Below, one piece after another: positions 1 to 7,239 of a DNA stretch of 57,909 bases; position 1 is the stretch's first letter, and each line of letters begins with the position of its first letter. Origin of the DNA: Acidobacteriota bacterium (GTDB lineage: Bacteria > Acidobacteriota > UBA4820 > DSQY01). The position numbers and the translations under genes were made by a program. The stretch is taken from assembly GCA_021778515.1 (NCBI GenBank), contig JAJYCJ010000008.1, positions 1 through 57,909 of the forward strand, given 5' to 3'. The notes beneath the pieces are model-generated. The model was not told the origin of the DNA. It did no database searches and worked only from the letters and a program-made list of their open reading frames with translations.

Positions 1-467
1 GCCGTGGGCGCCGCTTCGACGCGGGTGGTCCCGTCGGCCGCGGTCAGCACCTGCACCCGCTCTCCCGGCGCGAAGGCGACTTTGCCGCTTTGTACCACGG
101 CGATGAGGCGGCCGTCGTCCATGTGGATGGTGATCTGCTGCCCCTCCTGGCGCGAGGCGCCCTCTTCGGCCGCGGCGCCGGCCAAACCTCCGAGGAGAGC
201 CCCGGCCACCGTCGTGATGATCTGCCCGGTGCCGCCTCCCATGGCATTGCCCGCGGCGCCCCCGATGACGGCGCCCGCCATCGGACCCACGCCGGTCTGG
301 GGGCCCTGGATGAGGACCGAGCGGATGCTGTCCACCGTGCCGTATTGGACGTTCATGGGCTGGTAGGCTTCGTTGAGCGAGTAGTCGCGATTGGACATCC
401 TGGGTGCGCAGCCGGAGAGAAGGATCGTGGCCGAGAGAAGGGCTGCGGCGGAAAGGGAGGCTTTCAT
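1..467 (-). CDS. Glycine-zipper outer-membrane lipoprotein, SlyB/17-kDa antigen type (3' end outside window)
   Basis: The ORF track misses this gene because it has no stop inside the window. Reading leftward from the ATG at 467 gives an uninterrupted frame of 155 codons that runs off the left edge. The N-terminus is a lipoprotein signal with lipobox LLSGC near residues 16-20. A short linker (YSLNEAYQP, QYGTVDSI) precedes a Gly/Ala-rich double hairpin (GAVIGGAAGNAMGGG, GALLGGLAG) and then a small beta domain (ITIHMDDGRLIAVVQ, FAPGERVQVLT). That order is typical of SlyB/Rickettsia 17-kDa lipoproteins, which sit in the outer membrane with the glycine zipper in the lipid and help keep the envelope intact. 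The 5' boundary is certain and the C-terminus is missing. Confidence 0.85.
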   Translation of the reverse strand, partial: MKASLSAAALLSATILLSGCAPRMSNRDYSLNEAYQPMNVQYGTVDSIRSVLIQGPQTGVGPMAGAVIGGAAGNAMGGGTGQIITTVAGALLGGLAGAAAEEGASRQEGQQITIHMDDGRLIAVVQSGKVAFAPGERVQVLTAADGTTRVEAAPT

Positions 468-705
468 GGTCTCACTCCTATTTTCTGCCTCTCCTCCCTC
501 TTCCAGTGCCAATATGCACCCTTGCCCCCTCTTTGTGAAGTGCTGGCGCTCACATTCGCGCGCATCGGGCGGGATTCAGCCGGGGCGAAAGGGGATGGCG
601 GGGGGGCGAGGGCGGAGCGCAACCGACCCTGCACCGACCACTTGGAGGGGGCCCCGACTCTCGACCCGCCGCCTCGCCGTCTCTCCCCGAGGTTCCGAGT
701 GGAGC

Positions 706-1091
706 CTATTCCGCCAGGAAGCCGTGGTCTTCCAGCCACCGGACGGTGCTCCGGACGGCCACTCCGGCCCTGGCGGCCAGAGGCCAGACGTGCTCCACCC
801 ACGTCCAGGCGCGCAGGAGGGGCCCCTCGTTTCCGGCGCCATCGCTCGGCCGTTCGGCGATGGCGTTGCTCCGCGCAGGAGGCGCGGCGAGGTCCTCCTT
901 CAGCCGGCCCTGGGCCGGCCGCTCTCCTTGAGAGAACGGGCGGTCTCCGGCGGGAGCCGCGGGGGGGTGCCGGTAAGGGTGCGGGGCGCCTGGGCGGGCT
1001 GGGTGGAGGGCATGGCGCCCGCGGCTGCGAGGCCGATGCACGCGCCGAGAAGCAGGGCCGCCGTTCTTTTCGCCAGAGCCGGGCCGATCAT
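706..1091 (-). pseudogene. Small secreted hypothetical protein, apparently frame-broken
   Basis: An ATG at 1091 follows a strong ribosome-binding site (ggggaggtga, about 4 nt upstream) and opens a clear signal peptide (MIGPALAKRTAALLLGACIG...), but this frame stops at 900 after 63 residues. The frame one base away continues from the same area to 706 and reads like real protein at its end (LLRAWTWVEHVWPLAARAG, TVRWLEDHGFLAE). Joining the two needs a one-base change somewhere between about 900 and 1041, for instance at the run of seven G/C at 961-967. The product would be a secreted protein of roughly 127 residues with no recognised family. Alternatives are a real 63-residue secreted peptide (900-1091) or a sequencing error in the homopolymer. 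Confidence 0.4.
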
Positions 1092-1452
1092 GGCGTCACC
1101 TCCCCGGGGCCGTGCTCTCACCCCTCACCCTGTTCCCAAATCCCGCGATTGGACATGGGAGTGGCACCGAAAGGCAGATGGAGGGTAGTTTCCGTGGAAG
1201 ACGGTCTTCACCCGCCAAGGGATTTGGGTTGCCTCCGACCCCGGACTTGATCCGGGGGAGGAAGCCCCAAGGGTGGGGTGGGGCCCAGCGGGCTTTGCCC
1301 GTGGGGCGGGGAGGGAATGGCCCTCCCCGTCCAAGAGACAATGTCTTCCCCCCGTGAACCGGAACCATAGCCGAAGCCACCCGCATTTCAATCGCGGAAT
1401 TTGGGTGTTGGATGCCGGAAAACGGAGAAGGGTTTCAGCGGGCGGGATGGAG
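1092..1452. other. Intergenic region with one copy of a dispersed palindromic repeat
   Basis: About 360 bases between the frame-broken small gene and the stop of the PP2C phosphatase, both on the minus strand. I see no ORF with a ribosome-binding site. The stretch is GC-rich and holds the repeat copy annotated at 1219-1266. Confidence 0.6.
1219..1266 (+). repeat. Dispersed 48-bp palindrome-containing repeat, copy 1
   Basis: This stretch matches 24075-24122 (opposite orientation) at 46 of 48 positions by eye. It contains an inverted repeat CCCCGGA-cttga-TCCGGGG that can fold into a 7-bp stem. Weaker similarity extends upstream to about 1193 (gtggaagacg against gtgaaagacg in the other copy). 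Short intergenic palindromes with a CCGGACTTGATCCGG centre are common in several bacterial groups. No coding role is apparent. Confidence 0.8.
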
Positions 1453-2439
1453 TCAGGCCGCGCGCCGCAGGACGAGGAGCGTGAGGTCGTCCGAAACGGG
1501 CGTCCCCGCGCGGAACGCGGCGTGGTCCGCCAGGCAGGCCGAGAGGAGCGCCTGCGGCTCCAGCGCGTGAAGCGAGCCGAGGACCGAGGCCAGCCGGTCC
1601 GCGCCGTATTCGTCGCCCGCCGGATCGCGCGCCTCGGTCAGCCCGTCGGTGTAGAGCACGAGGGAGTCGCCGGGCCCGAGCGAGAGGGACTGGACGGCAA
1701 ACTCGGCGCTGCAGAAGAGGCCCACGGGCAGTCCGCCCGGCGGCAGCGGGGAGGCGTTGCTGCCCCGAAGGAGGATGGGGCGGACGTGCCCGGCGTTGCA
1801 GAGGTCGAGGCCGCCGTCCGGACCGGCCATCCCGCAGACCAGCGTGGCGTAGTGGGCGGGAAGGGTGCTCTCGCAGAAGGCCCGGTTCACCTGCCCGACG
1901 AGTTTGGGGAGGGGCTCGCGGCGCTCCGCCAGGGTCCTCACCAGGGCGTTCAGGTGGGCCATGAGCATGGAGGCCGCCACGCCCTTGCCGGACACGTCTC
2001 CCAGGGCGACCAGCATGGCGCCTTCGGCGCTCTCGGGCGTGACCACGTCGCAGTAGTCCCCGCTCACCGCGCCGGCGGGCGCGAAGTGGTAGCAAACCTC
2101 CCAGCCCCCGAAACCAAGGCTGCGGCGCGGGAGGAGCTTGAGCTGGATGGCGTGGGCCAGCTCCAGGTCCCGTTCGAGGGCCCGGCGCTCAGGCTGGGTG
2201 AGGTGGTCGAGGCAGGCCTGCACGAGGGGATCGGCGAGCAGCAGCCTCTCCTCGATGGAGTCGTGGCAGACCCGGCAGATCCCGTAGGAGCCCGAGTCGA
2301 GCCGTTCGAGGGCCGCGTCGACCTCGGTGAGCAGGTGCGCGAGCTGGGCCGCCTCCCCGCTCTCCTCCATGGCCGACCCCAGTTTCTGCCGCCTGTCCAA
2401 CAGTTGGGCCTGCAACGTAGCCCGCACGGCCTCTTCCAT
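1453..2439 (-). CDS. PP2C-family (SpoIIE/RsbU-type) serine phosphatase with N-terminal DksA-like zinc finger
   Basis: The protein has 328 residues. Residues 1-75 are a helical region followed by a TraR/DksA-like finger (SYGICRVCHDSIEERLLL, then ACLDH), in which the fourth ligand would be His instead of the usual Cys. Residues about 85-328 form a SpoIIE/RsbU phosphatase domain with its metal-binding motifs: AVSGDYCDV, LGDVSGKGVAASM, LYTDGLTEARD and PVSDDLTLLVL. Such phosphatases remove phosphate from anti-sigma-factor antagonists in partner-switching systems, but no anti-sigma or STAS gene lies nearby. It is probably cytoplasmic, as there is no signal or membrane segment. The finger might sense metal or redox state, which is inference. 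Confidence 0.88.
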   Translation of the reverse strand: MEEAVRATLQAQLLDRRQKLGSAMEESGEAAQLAHLLTEVDAALERLDSGSYGICRVCHDSIEERLLLADPLVQACLDHLTQPERRALERDLELAHAIQLKLLPRRSLGFGGWEVCYHFAPAGAVSGDYCDVVTPESAEGAMLVALGDVSGKGVAASMLMAHLNALVRTLAERREPLPKLVGQVNRAFCESTLPAHYATLVCGMAGPDGGLDLCNAGHVRPILLRGSNASPLPPGGLPVGLFCSAEFAVQSLSLGPGDSLVLYTDGLTEARDPAGDEYGADRLASVLGSLHALEPQALLSACLADHAAFRAGTPVSDDLTLLVLRRAA

Positions 2440-2718
2440 CGTCGCCTCCTACCCGGCCCCCCTTGTCGCATCCTGCGAGACTCCCCCATTCTGGCTCCTC
2501 GCGAGAAGGCGTGCAAGCCGGAACCGAAAGGCCCCCTGCCACAGGAATGGGCGGGGAGGGGATGCCGAGATGTGGGAAAGTCGGGCGCTCGCGGAGATCA
2601 CTCGGGCCGCCGTCCTCATGGCTGGCCAAACGGAACCAGCTCGCGATCGCGGGCGCTGCCTTCCCGAGCGAAGCGGGGGAGGGCACGCTCCGCCGCCGCC
2701 GGCGCAGCCTCGCTGGCC

Positions 2719-4275
2719 TCAGCGGTCGTACGCCTTGAACACCAGCACGTCCCGAGGGTAATCCACGAAGAGCAGGAAATTGTCCAGCACGTCGCGGCCG
2801 ATGAGGCCGTAGCACTGCACCGGGTAGCTCTCCCCGATCTCGGTGACCTGCACCACCGGCATCTGGAGCTGGATCGCCCCCAGGGAGAGGTCCACCCTCT
2901 CCGCCGTGCCGCTCAGGAACATCCCGGAGATGCCCCGTCCGTGCTGGGCCTTGTACTTGCCGCTGTTGACCTTGACGCCCAGCTCGGCGGCGTGCTCCGC
3001 GGCGATGTAGGTGGAGGTGGCCCCCGTGTCCAGGAGGAAGCGCAGATCGCCGCGGTCCAGGATGCGCGTCAGCACCATCGGCATGCCGTTCAGCCAGAGC
3101 GACTTCTGGGGGTAGAGTTTGTCCCCCAGCACCGACGCGGGATCGGTGCCTGAGGGATAGAGCACCAGCTTTCCGTGCCTGCGGTCGTAGAGGAGCGCGT
3201 GGCGGCGGAAGAGGGAGAGCGGCACGATGCCGCCCAGTTCGGACCAGAAGTCGGTGTCCTTGTCCAGCACCATGGCGGGGACGTTCTGGAAGAGCAGTCC
3301 TCCCACCGAAAGGCTCTTGAGCAGGACCCAGTTGGAGCTCACGGCGCCCCTGTAGCCCAGGCCCGCGTATTCCGCCGACGCGATGGGCGAAAGATGCAGC
3401 TCCCTGGCGAGGCGGGCCGTGATGAGCACCACGTTGGCGCCGGAGTCCAGCAGCATCCACTCCTTCTTGCCGCCGTCGGCCACGGCCGGGACCGTGACCC
3501 TGGAGCCCGAGGAGAAGCTCACCGTACTCGACCACTTGGTGTCCTCGGACCAGGCGGGCAGATCCACCCGCTCGGTCTTCTCCTTGAGCGGGATCTCCAG
3601 CGTGCCCCTCTCGATGGGGGCCTCCTCGAAGAGCCTTCCGCCTCCCGCCGCCGCGTAGATCTGCTCCAGCGCCTCCCAGTCGCTCCTTCCCGCGGGATCG
3701 GCCGCCGCGGCCCGCGCCACCAGCTCGCGGCAGCTCTTGGCTTCCGGGGTCAACGAGAGGGCCAGGCGGAACACCGCGGGGGCCGGTTGTTTCAGCTTCT
3801 CCAGCGCCTGCCCGATCAGCTCCCGGGCCTTGGCCTCCTGGCCCTGGGCCAGAAGCGCCTGTGCGCTCCGGGCGTAGGCCTCGGAGGCCCAGCCGTCCTG
3901 GCGACCGTACAGGGCTGACCACATGGCCACGGCCTGCGGCACCATGTCCATCTCGAAGGCGCACTGCCCCGCGAGGTAGCGCAGCTCCGGCTCCTCCGGG
4001 TGCTGGCCCGAGAGGGGCACGACCAAGCGCACGGCCTCCATCGTCCGGCCCAGGCCCATCAGGGCCCTCACCTTCACCACCTGCAGGCGCAGGTCCTGCG
4101 GGTTCTTGGCGAGCGCCCCCTCCGCCTCGCCCAGGGCCTCTGGGTAGGCGCCCCTCTCCAGTGCCCGCCCCGCCGAGACGAGGGCCGGAGGCTCCACGGG
4201 TTTCTTCGGGGCCTCCTGCGACCACGGGACAACGCCACCCAACAGCATCAATGCCAAAGCGACCCGTCCGCCCAT
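2719..4275 (-). CDS. Secreted TPR protein with two retropepsin-like aspartyl protease domains
   Basis: The protein has 518 residues. A short signal peptide (MGGRVALALMLLGGVVPWS) is followed by about 190 residues of helical TPR-like repeats (ALERGAYPEALGEAEGALA). Two pepsin-like half domains come next: the first has LLDSGANVVLI near residue 275 and the second LLDTGATSTYIAA near residue 411, followed by YGLIGRDVLDNFLLFVDY. In this family (gag-asp proteases, clan AA) each domain supplies one D-[ST]-G catalytic loop, so the two could form a pepsin-like bilobed active site in one chain. It is probably periplasmic. The substrate is unknown. Confidence 0.85.
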   Translation of the reverse strand: MGGRVALALMLLGGVVPWSQEAPKKPVEPPALVSAGRALERGAYPEALGEAEGALAKNPQDLRLQVVKVRALMGLGRTMEAVRLVVPLSGQHPEEPELRYLAGQCAFEMDMVPQAVAMWSALYGRQDGWASEAYARSAQALLAQGQEAKARELIGQALEKLKQPAPAVFRLALSLTPEAKSCRELVARAAAADPAGRSDWEALEQIYAAAGGGRLFEEAPIERGTLEIPLKEKTERVDLPAWSEDTKWSSTVSFSSGSRVTVPAVADGGKKEWMLLDSGANVVLITARLARELHLSPIASAEYAGLGYRGAVSSNWVLLKSLSVGGLLFQNVPAMVLDKDTDFWSELGGIVPLSLFRRHALLYDRRHGKLVLYPSGTDPASVLGDKLYPQKSLWLNGMPMVLTRILDRGDLRFLLDTGATSTYIAAEHAAELGVKVNSGKYKAQHGRGISGMFLSGTAERVDLSLGAIQLQMPVVQVTEIGESYPVQCYGLIGRDVLDNFLLFVDYPRDVLVFKAYDR

Positions 4276-4553
4276 GCCAACCCCCTCCCCTCCGCCGACG
4301 GGCCGCGCTCCGCGAACGGGCCCGGCGGCTTCACACTCGCATATCAGTCATTCTATACCTTCCGCGCCCGTGGAGCCACCGCACTTTCCGCTCCAGTCGG
4401 CCCCGAACGAGGTCGCTCTCCGCGTTGGAGAATCGCCGGCGCCACCTGCCAACAAGCTGCCGAAATGAGTCTCGCAGGCCGCACGAAAGGGGCCCGGCGG
4501 ATGGCTCCACCGAGCCCCTTTGTCATTGGCGACGCGGTCGTTCAGCCGGCGCC

Positions 4554-4670
4554 TCAGGGAGGCGAGGGCGCTGTGCAGGTGGGCGGATCGTCGAGGGTGT
4601 TCTGGTCGTAGAGCGCCGAGCTCACCGCGTCGGGCCGGTAGGTGGTACGCAGCAGACAGGTGCGCATCAT
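4554..4670 (-). pseudogene. Possible 3' fragment of a coding gene (38 codons)
   Basis: Reading leftward from 4670, the frame gives MMRTCLLRTTYRPDAVSS and ends in ALYDQNTLDDPPTCTAPSPP before a TGA at 4554-4556. The composition looks like real protein rather than a shadow frame. The start lies exactly where the dispersed repeat at 4668-4739 begins, so this may be the tail of a gene cut off by the repeat, or an independent small gene with a weak ribosome-binding site. I do not recognise the family. Confidence 0.25.
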
Positions 4671-4739
4671 GCCTGTCCTAAGCAGACCGTTCTTCCGGCT
4701 TCGAACCATGGCTGGGTCTCGGCCGCGCCTTTGGCGCGG
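4668..4739 (+). repeat. Dispersed hairpin repeat, family A copy 1
   Basis: The 72 bases match 51769-51840 in inverted orientation at about 59 of 72 positions by eye, with weaker similarity continuing to about 4785. The best-conserved part is a stem-loop GCCGCGCC-ttt-GGCGCGG. Both copies are intergenic. The element does not resemble a tRNA, and no terminal inverted repeat or transposase is visible. Confidence 0.75.
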
Positions 4740-5352
4740 GGCTGGGGGCCTTCGCCGGGCGCGTCCACGCCAGCGTGGCCGCGCTCCGTCCGCAGGCCCT
4801 CAGCCGCCCTTCGGGCGCCAGATTCAGCCTTGCCTGGTGTATGCCGTCCCCCCAACCACCGCGGGTGCGCCGGCGGCGACGGTCCGGCCTGGCCCGGAAG
4901 GCCCGCTTTGAAGAACGGCGCCGGTCCAGGCGTTCTTCAGACGGCTGCTGGCCTTCGGCGCTGCATGGCTTCGCGCCTCAGGCCGCATCCGTAGCTTCGA
5001 ACCCTCCTGCCGCGTCAGGCTTCGGCGCCCGGACGCGCATTCCTCCGCTTCGCTCTGGAAGGCAGACCGCACCAGTGCGCGCTGAAATTGTTTTGGACAG
5101 CCATGGGTGTGCATAGAGAAACTGTCGAAGGTCCCTCACCTCTCTGCACACATTTCACCACGCCCATCCATCACCGGCCCGCCCGCCGACCATCGCGGTA
5201 CCGGCGCACGTCGGCGTGGCCTGGCTTTGGGCTACCGGCGCCCCCGCTTGGCCGCGTGTGGCACAGCCGTTGCTGTTCAGGCGCTGGTCCGCGGGGATGC
5301 GGGCGCGCCGCTTGACAACTTGTGGGAAAGCACTACCAGAGGAGGTTTGCTC

Positions 5353-6633
5353 ATGAAGGAAGGACGCACCTGTTCAATCACCATCGCCACGCTGGCGGTC
5401 GTCGCGGGTTTGGCCCTCGCGCTGTGGCCCCAGAAGACCCAGGCAGTGCCGGCGTTCTCGCGGAAGTACCACGTCCGCTGCTTCACATGCCACACCATCT
5501 ATCCCCGGCTCACTTTGACGGGCTACCTCTTTAAGAGGCTCGGGTTCAGGATGCCCCCACAAGTCGGGCCGGGCCAGCAGGCTCCGCGGGTCCGCGACCT
5601 CGATTCTTCCATTCCGTGGAAGCTGGGCGACACGGCTTCGCTCACCTTCCAAGGCAGCGCCACGCAGGAGAAGACCTCCGCCCCCGGCAGCTCCACCTCG
5701 GCCTCCAGCCTCAATCTGGATGACGCCTCCATCTACCTCGCCGGAACCATGCCCAATTCCGGTTTCTCCTACCTGACCCAGTACTCCATGAGCGACGGGG
5801 ACGCGCCCATGGCGTTCGTCACCTACACCGGGGGGCGCGCCACGAGCAGCTACTTTGCCAGCTTCGGCCGGGGCGAGCTGATAGGCACCGATGGCGTGCG
5901 CGGGGCAGGGTACAGCCTCTTCGATTCGGCGCCCGTACTTTTTTCGTACGGCGACCCCAACAGCGTTTCCTTCGATCAGCAGCCCGTGGGGCTCACCTTC
6001 GGCTACACCTGGGCGCCGTCCGACTTCCACGAGGCACTGGGCCTCACCGTCAAGGTCACCGACGGGCTGAACCCGGACGGGAGCGTCATCACCTCCGGCG
6101 CCACCAAGAACTCGAAGGACGTCTTCGTGATCGGGGACTGGTGGATCAACGCGGGCGGAGGGCTCTCGGTCTTCTACTACCAGGGGCGCAAGGACCAGAT
6201 CCAGAACGCGGGCCTGCCCTCCGAGTTTACTTACTCTCCCAACTTCCGGCGATACGGCGTCTTCGGCGACTACTTCGTGGTGCCGCGCAAGCTCGACCTG
6301 CTGGCGGGTTACGGCGTGGGCCGAGACGACTGGTCGGTGGTTGAAGGCGTCAGCGCGGGCAGTTACACCCAGCGTGCGGGCTACGCCGAGGCGGACTACT
6401 ACCTCACCCAGGGCTTCGCTCTCATGGCGCGCTACGACCGGCTCACCGAGAGTTATCCCGCTGGGGGCGGCGACTCCACCCTGCGCGCCTGGTCCGTGGG
6501 ATGCCAGAAGTGCCTCACCGCCGAAGGAAACACGGCCCTGCGCCTCGCCTACAGCGACCAGCGCGCGGATGGTCCCTTCGACGGCTTCGCCACCGACAAG
6601 CTGGTCAAGCTCGATCTCAAGTTCGGCTGGTAA
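5353..6633 (+). CDS. Fused monoheme cytochrome c-porin, Cyc2-like outer-membrane protein
   Basis: The start is placed at the ATG at 5353, just after a clear ribosome-binding site (gaggaggtttgctc); the ORF-track start at 5107 lacks one. The product has 426 residues. A signal peptide (about 1-31, ending TQAVPA) is followed by a single heme-attachment motif CFTCH near residues 41-45, in the context AVPAFSRKYHVRCFTCHTIY and then LTGYLFKRLGFRMP. This resembles the N-terminus of Cyc2, in which a monoheme plug is fused to an outer-membrane beta-barrel that takes electrons from extracellular iron. Residues about 75-426 are alternating amphipathic strands ending in LVKLDLKFGW, as expected for a barrel with a C-terminal aromatic residue. 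A second Cys pair (CQKC, no His) lies near residue 384. The next gene, 12 nt downstream, is a cytochrome. The role in extracellular electron transfer is inferred. Confidence 0.75.
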   Translation: MKEGRTCSITIATLAVVAGLALALWPQKTQAVPAFSRKYHVRCFTCHTIYPRLTLTGYLFKRLGFRMPPQVGPGQQAPRVRDLDSSIPWKLGDTASLTFQGSATQEKTSAPGSSTSASSLNLDDASIYLAGTMPNSGFSYLTQYSMSDGDAPMAFVTYTGGRATSSYFASFGRGELIGTDGVRGAGYSLFDSAPVLFSYGDPNSVSFDQQPVGLTFGYTWAPSDFHEALGLTVKVTDGLNPDGSVITSGATKNSKDVFVIGDWWINAGGGLSVFYYQGRKDQIQNAGLPSEFTYSPNFRRYGVFGDYFVVPRKLDLLAGYGVGRDDWSVVEGVSAGSYTQRAGYAEADYYLTQGFALMARYDRLTESYPAGGGDSTLRAWSVGCQKCLTAEGNTALRLAYSDQRADGPFDGFATDKLVKLDLKFGW

Positions 6634-6645
6634 GGAGAAAATGCC

Positions 6646-7059
6646 ATGTCAAGGATGCAAATGGCCATCGGCTTCTCGATCGCCGCGCTCCTCACCCTCG
6701 TGGTGTTCGCGCCCGCTGCGGCCGGACAGGGCCCTTGGCCTCAGGACAAGGGCGCAAAACGGGTCGACGTTTCCTCCTACCCCGCCGCCATCCGCCAAGG
6801 GTACAAGCTCTTGCAGGAGGACTGCGGTGCGTGCCACAGCGTGGCCCGGCCCCTCAACACGACCATGAGCCCCGAGCAGTGGAGAGCCTGCGCCACCAGC
6901 GCTCATACCCGCCTCGCCGGGATCCCCGGCAAGGACGTCCCCAGGATCCTCGACTTTCTGATCTACGACCAGATCCACCGGAAGGACCAGAACCCCAAAG
7001 CCTACTTTCCACCTCCTGTGCCCATCCAGATCGCCATCGCCCGAGCTGGAGGGCATTGA
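6646..7059 (+). CDS. Small periplasmic monoheme c-type cytochrome
   Basis: The protein has 137 residues. Its start lies 12 nt after the stop of the cytochrome-porin gene, with a ribosome-binding site (aaggaga) overlapping that stop, so the two are very likely co-transcribed. It has an N-terminal signal or anchor helix (MAIGFSIAALLTLVVFAPAA), one heme-binding motif CGACH near residue 60 in LLQEDCGACHSVARPL, and a Met in TTMSPEQWR that could be the distal ligand. Residues after 90 (IPRILDFLIY-like, here VPRILDFLIYDQIHRKD) complete a small class I-like fold. It is the natural candidate to carry electrons between the outer-membrane protein and the inner-membrane chain, though the sequence does not prove that partnership. 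Confidence 0.85.
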   Translation: MSRMQMAIGFSIAALLTLVVFAPAAAGQGPWPQDKGAKRVDVSSYPAAIRQGYKLLQEDCGACHSVARPLNTTMSPEQWRACATSAHTRLAGIPGKDVPRILDFLIYDQIHRKDQNPKAYFPPPVPIQIAIARAGGH

Positions 7060-7096
7060 GCGCCTCCCTTCCTCCCTTTCCTCCCTTTCCTCCCGA

Positions 7097-7130
7097 GGGG
7101 AGCCGCCCGGTCTTGGCCCGGCGGCTCCCC
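7097..7130 (+). terminator. Hairpin terminator after the cytochrome pair
   Basis: GGGGAGCCGCC and GGCGGCTCCCC form an 11-bp stem 38 nt after the cytochrome stop. No long T tract follows (gccccattt), so termination efficiency is uncertain. The stem separates this operon from the peptidase gene. Confidence 0.6.
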
Positions 7131-7239
7131 GCCCCATTTGACAGAACGGCCGGGAGGGTGGAAAAGGGGAGTGTCGCGGCGGGACCGGCGGGGAGAATTC
7201 TCCGGCGGCGGTCGGCGCTCGCGGCCAAGGAGGCTGAGC

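Larger units (their letters stand above)
4276..5352. other. About 1.08 kb without a convincing full-length gene
   Basis: The ORFs listed here overlap one another in several frames, have arginine- and proline-rich compositions typical of shadow frames, and lack ribosome-binding sites. The region holds a 38-codon minus-strand fragment (4554-4670), a repeat copy (4668-4739) and a stem-loop at 4909-4939 with nine-base arms (TGAAGAACG / CGTTCTTCA). The last part, up to 5352, is the leader of the cytochrome-porin gene. An undetected RNA gene cannot be excluded. Confidence 0.55.

Noticed and set aside
1112-1357. ORFs sharing the ending DLGCLRPRT with an ORF at 24.1 kb
   Set aside because: The shared peptide is only the translation of the dispersed 48-bp repeat, not a protein family.
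4800-5115. Several overlapping ORFs and tRNA-like phrases (cttcgaaccctcc) in the 4.8-5.1 kb region
   Set aside because: No cloverleaf can be drawn with matching acceptor and anticodon stems, and the ORFs have no ribosome-binding sites.
5312-5339. TTGACA followed 16 nt later by TACCAG, upstream of the cytochrome-porin gene
   Set aside because: The predicted transcription start would fall on the ribosome-binding site, and the -10 match is poor. The -35-like hexamer is probably chance.
5107-5352. The 82-codon N-terminal extension of the cytochrome-porin ORF
   Set aside because: It lacks a ribosome-binding site and would bury the signal peptide, whereas the ATG at 5353 has an ideal site.
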